Assembly: GCA_902774325.1 (NCBI GenBank)
Contig: CACYIC010000002.1
Coordinates: 62,001-126,000 of the forward strand
Direction: 5' to 3'
Length of the DNA: 64,000 bases
From: an uncultured Ruminococcus sp.
GTDB taxonomy: Bacteria; Bacillota; Clostridia; Oscillospirales; Acutalibacteraceae
Shown here piece by piece: positions 61,813 through 64,000 of the stretch; position 1 is the first letter of the stretch, and each line of letters begins with the position of its first letter. Both the position numbers and the translations under genes were made by a program. The notes below the pieces were generated by a model. The model ran no database searches. It was given only the letters and a program-made list of their open reading frames with translations, and was not told the DNA's origin.

Positions 61813-61980
61813 TTTTATCATCCTTCATTCTTGCAATTTTTTGAAGCCATCATGCATAGGGGCTTTTATTATTCCACATTAAAATTTCAGAAAAGAAATT
61901 AGATCCTGCTCTATTTTCCAAAAGGGAAATTTCTGTTTTTCCTTTCGGAGAATAATAACCTTGTTAACACTTTTCACAGA

Positions 61981-64000
61981 TTATTCAACACCGCGTTTAT
62001 ACAGTCCGTGGGTAAAACGGTCTTTTAACATCGAAAACGGCGGTAGCTCCGCTGACTTTTCAACGTTTTCCACATAGTTTTCCACAGAAAAGCGCAGTGT
62101 GTGGAAAGATGTTGAAAGTTTTGATAATTCTTTATCGGCAGTATAAAGAGGCACGCAATTGAGCACCTCGGTGTACCCCGGACCGCAGCGCAGGAAAAAG
62201 CTCTTGCCCTTTCTGTCCGTCATTTTTGATTGGTTTTTGCAGGATTTGCAGCTGATGCCGGCGCTTTTGTTCGGACAGACGCGGCAGAGCATGAGCGGGA
62301 GATAGCCGTAGCTGACTATTCCCCTGTCAAGCGAGGTTTTAAGGCGGTTGAGTCTTTCAAAGGTGAGCTCAAGGCTCATTTCGGCGTCGGCAAGACCGTA
62401 TTCCCTTGCCCAGAGCAGGTCGTAGGAGTTAACGAGATTCAGACCGAAGCCGCCGTGAAGGATGAAGCCCTCCTCTTTGGCAAGCTCCAGCGCGCCGATA
62501 TTCTGGCAGAGCGCGTCCGAGACGCCGAGCTCATGGACCCGTCTGAGCTGCGCAGATATCCGCTTTTCCGCTCCGAACATCCCGCGCGGTATCTCGACCC
62601 CTATCCGGAAGCCTTGGTTTTTGAGCCGCTCGATTTCCCTGAGATCGGAGAACAGCGGCACAAAGACCATGTCGAGCGACTTAAAAGCCTCTCCGAGCTT
62701 TGTACCCGTCACGACGGCGCGGGTTTTAAGCGGCTTTTCGGAAAATTCCTCCATCCCCTCAAAAAGAGTTATCCGGTTTATTTTATATTCGTGGCGAAGG
62801 GCTCGCTTTTTGTCGAGCTCGCCCAGAGCGGCGCGCCTCAGAGCGTTCAGTGAGGACAGGGGAAAGGAGACGTCCTCACCCAAGCCGATCTCGAGCTTTT
62901 CAAACAAATAAGCCGTGCCGCCTGTTTTTGTCAGTTGGGCGCGGCATTTTTCCGCGTCGAGAGGAAGCTTCACCGCTGTTTCGCAGACGGAGTCCGAAAC
63001 GGCTTTTACGCTGTTTTCACCGTCCGAGATCTCAAGAACGGCGGGGCTGCCTGCCTCGGCTGTAAAGCGACCGCTTATCCCGACGTTGCGGAGCTCGTCC
63101 TTGAAGCCCGCGCGGATCTCCGAAAGCAGCTTGTCGTCGGCGGCTATGACGTCGTCGCGCGTCCTTGTTCCGAACATCTCGCGTCCGCGCCGGTCGGCGT
63201 AGTAGCCGTCGGTGAAGCCGGTGCGCGAGAAAACTCCGCGCAGAAGTCTGGAGGTATTGTCGGTGACAAAGCCCAGGTCAAGGCTTTCGCGGCAGGCTTT
63301 GACCGCCGCAGCGACGTATTCGGGACGCTTCATCCTGCCCTCGATCTTCGCCGAGGCGACTCCGATATCGCGCAGATCGCGCAGGCGGTCGATCAGGCTG
63401 TTGTCCTTGAGGCTGAGGGCGTGACCGCTTTTTTCCCTGCCGACGCAAAACGGCAGGCGGCAGGTCTGGGCGCAGGCTCCCCGGTTGCCGCTTCTGGAGC
63501 CCAGCATGGCGCTGAAATAGCATTGTCCCGAAACGCTCATGCAGAGCGCGCCGTGGACAAAGACCTCAAGCTCTATCGGGATCTTTGCCGCCTCGATAAT
63601 TTCGGCGCGGCTCATTTCGCGGGCGAGCACAACCCTCTTGAAGCCCATTTCGTACAGCGCCCTGACGCCCGAGGCGGTGTGGATGCTCATCTGGGTCGAG
63701 GCGTGAAGCGGCAGCTCGGGCGCGATTTTTTGAGCGAGGACGGCGACTCCCGGGTTTTGGACGATAAGCGCGTCAACATCAGCCCTTGCCGCGTCCTCGA
63801 TCGCCGTTTTCAGCCGTTCCAGCTCGTCGTCAAAGACAATGGTATTCAGCGTGACGTACAGCTTTGTCCCGTGGATATGGCAGTAAGCGGCGGCGTCCCT
63901 CAGCTCGTCAAAATCAAAATTCTTTGCCGAGGCGCGTGCCGAAAAGCTCTTTTCTCCGACGTATACCGCGTCCGCGCCGGAGCGGACGGCGGCGATCAGG
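61981..64000 (-). CDS. U32-family peptidase / collagenase-like protein, 5' end beyond the window
   Basis: The frame is open to the last base, so the start lies outside; the ATG at 63690 is internal. About 672 residues are visible. They begin with GADAVYVGEKSFSARA, typical of the N-terminal barrel. The U32 signature is EVFVHGALCMSVSGQCYFS, followed by RSGNRGACAQTCRLPF. Residues beyond about 370 form the C-terminal DUF3656-like domain, and a cysteine cluster, CRVCPNKSAGISCKSCKN, lies near the end. U32 proteins include collagenases and RNA or ubiquinone hydroxylation factors; the reaction here is unknown. Confidence 0.88.
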   Translation of the reverse strand, partial: LIAAVRSGADAVYVGEKSFSARASAKNFDFDELRDAAAYCHIHGTKLYVTLNTIVFDDELERLKTAIEDAARADVDALIVQNPGVAVLAQKIAPELPLHASTQMSIHTASGVRALYEMGFKRVVLAREMSRAEIIEAAKIPIELEVFVHGALCMSVSGQCYFSAMLGSRSGNRGACAQTCRLPFCVGREKSGHALSLKDNSLIDRLRDLRDIGVASAKIEGRMKRPEYVAAAVKACRESLDLGFVTDNTSRLLRGVFSRTGFTDGYYADRRGREMFGTRTRDDVIAADDKLLSEIRAGFKDELRNVGISGRFTAEAGSPAVLEISDGENSVKAVSDSVCETAVKLPLDAEKCRAQLTKTGGTAYLFEKLEIGLGEDVSFPLSSLNALRRAALGELDKKRALRHEYKINRITLFEGMEEFSEKPLKTRAVVTGTKLGEAFKSLDMVFVPLFSDLREIERLKNQGFRIGVEIPRGMFGAEKRISAQLRRVHELGVSDALCQNIGALELAKEEGFILHGGFGLNLVNSYDLLWAREYGLADAEMSLELTFERLNRLKTSLDRGIVSYGYLPLMLCRVCPNKSAGISCKSCKNQSKMTDRKGKSFFLRCGPGYTEVLNCVPLYTADKELSKLSTSFHTLRFSVENYVENVEKSAELPPFSMLKDRFTHGLYKRGVE

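Overview
The window looks like a chromosomal segment of an anaerobic, fibre- or starch-using Clostridia bacterium of the Ruminococcus/Oscillospiraceae type. This is inferred from gene content, not from a marker search. Supporting signs are dockerin-bearing secreted proteins, a cohesin-like secreted protein, a secreted GH13 amylase with a CBM26-like module, a glycogen phosphorylase/amylomaltase pair, a lipoprotein-dependent sugar ABC transporter, the [FeFe]-hydrogenase maturation genes, a split transketolase and strong Shine-Dalgarno sites. Base composition is moderately GC-rich, and many genes end in TGA, so the standard bacterial code applies. Many promoters carry an extended -10 (TGnTATAAT).

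Layout. 1-4353: tail of an M4 metallopeptidase, a membrane-anchored unknown, a tiny four-cysteine protein, an orphan holin/GH25 lysozyme pair and a YwlG-like protein. 4354-9321: a palindromic repeat, then malQ-glgP for alpha-glucan breakdown and a HAD phosphatase. 9380-13506: a membrane-anchored GNAT protein, a DMT exporter and the two transketolase subunits. 13712-16325: coaX, an ECF S-component and birA, a vitamin/cofactor block. 16601-19441: a YhfC-type membrane protein and a membrane-bound MerR regulator with a textbook 19-bp-spacer promoter, then a methyltransferase and a cytidine deaminase. 19646-22698: rplM-rpsI, a Usp-like protein, a small membrane protein and a second HAD phosphatase. 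22775-29754: a 944-residue LRR/cysteine-repeat/dockerin/SGNH secreted protein, a small secreted protein and a malEFG-type ABC transporter. 30065-34547: a membrane protein, lexA overlapping a secreted dockerin gene, a LOG protein, a DUF6472-like protein and a Cof-type HAD. 34924-39002: the amylase, split by an in-frame TGA, and a cohesin-like secreted protein. 39259-43240: lepA, a sirtuin and a PrsW-like protease. 43252-47211: hydF, hydG, hydE and a TM1266-type regulator behind a structured leader. 47592-51786: four membrane or zinc-ribbon proteins resembling the Bacillus YdjG/YdjH/YdjI set, without PspA. 51805-56285: aspS, hisS, mgsA, minD. 56454-60846: mrdA and mreDCB for rod shape. 61354-64000: dut and a truncated U32 peptidase.

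How the genes fit together. External starch would be bound and cut by secreted enzymes and taken up as oligosaccharide by the MalEFG-like transporter. Its ATPase is not here. MalQ and GlgP would then process it, and the transketolase subunits feed sugar phosphates onward. Dockerins at two loci and a cohesin-like module at a third suggest a cell-surface complex. The points most worth a second look are the TGA inside the amylase, the MerR/YhfC membrane circuit, the mutually exclusive hairpins ahead of the hydrogenase-maturation operon together with related repeats elsewhere, and the PspA-less Ydj-like cluster.
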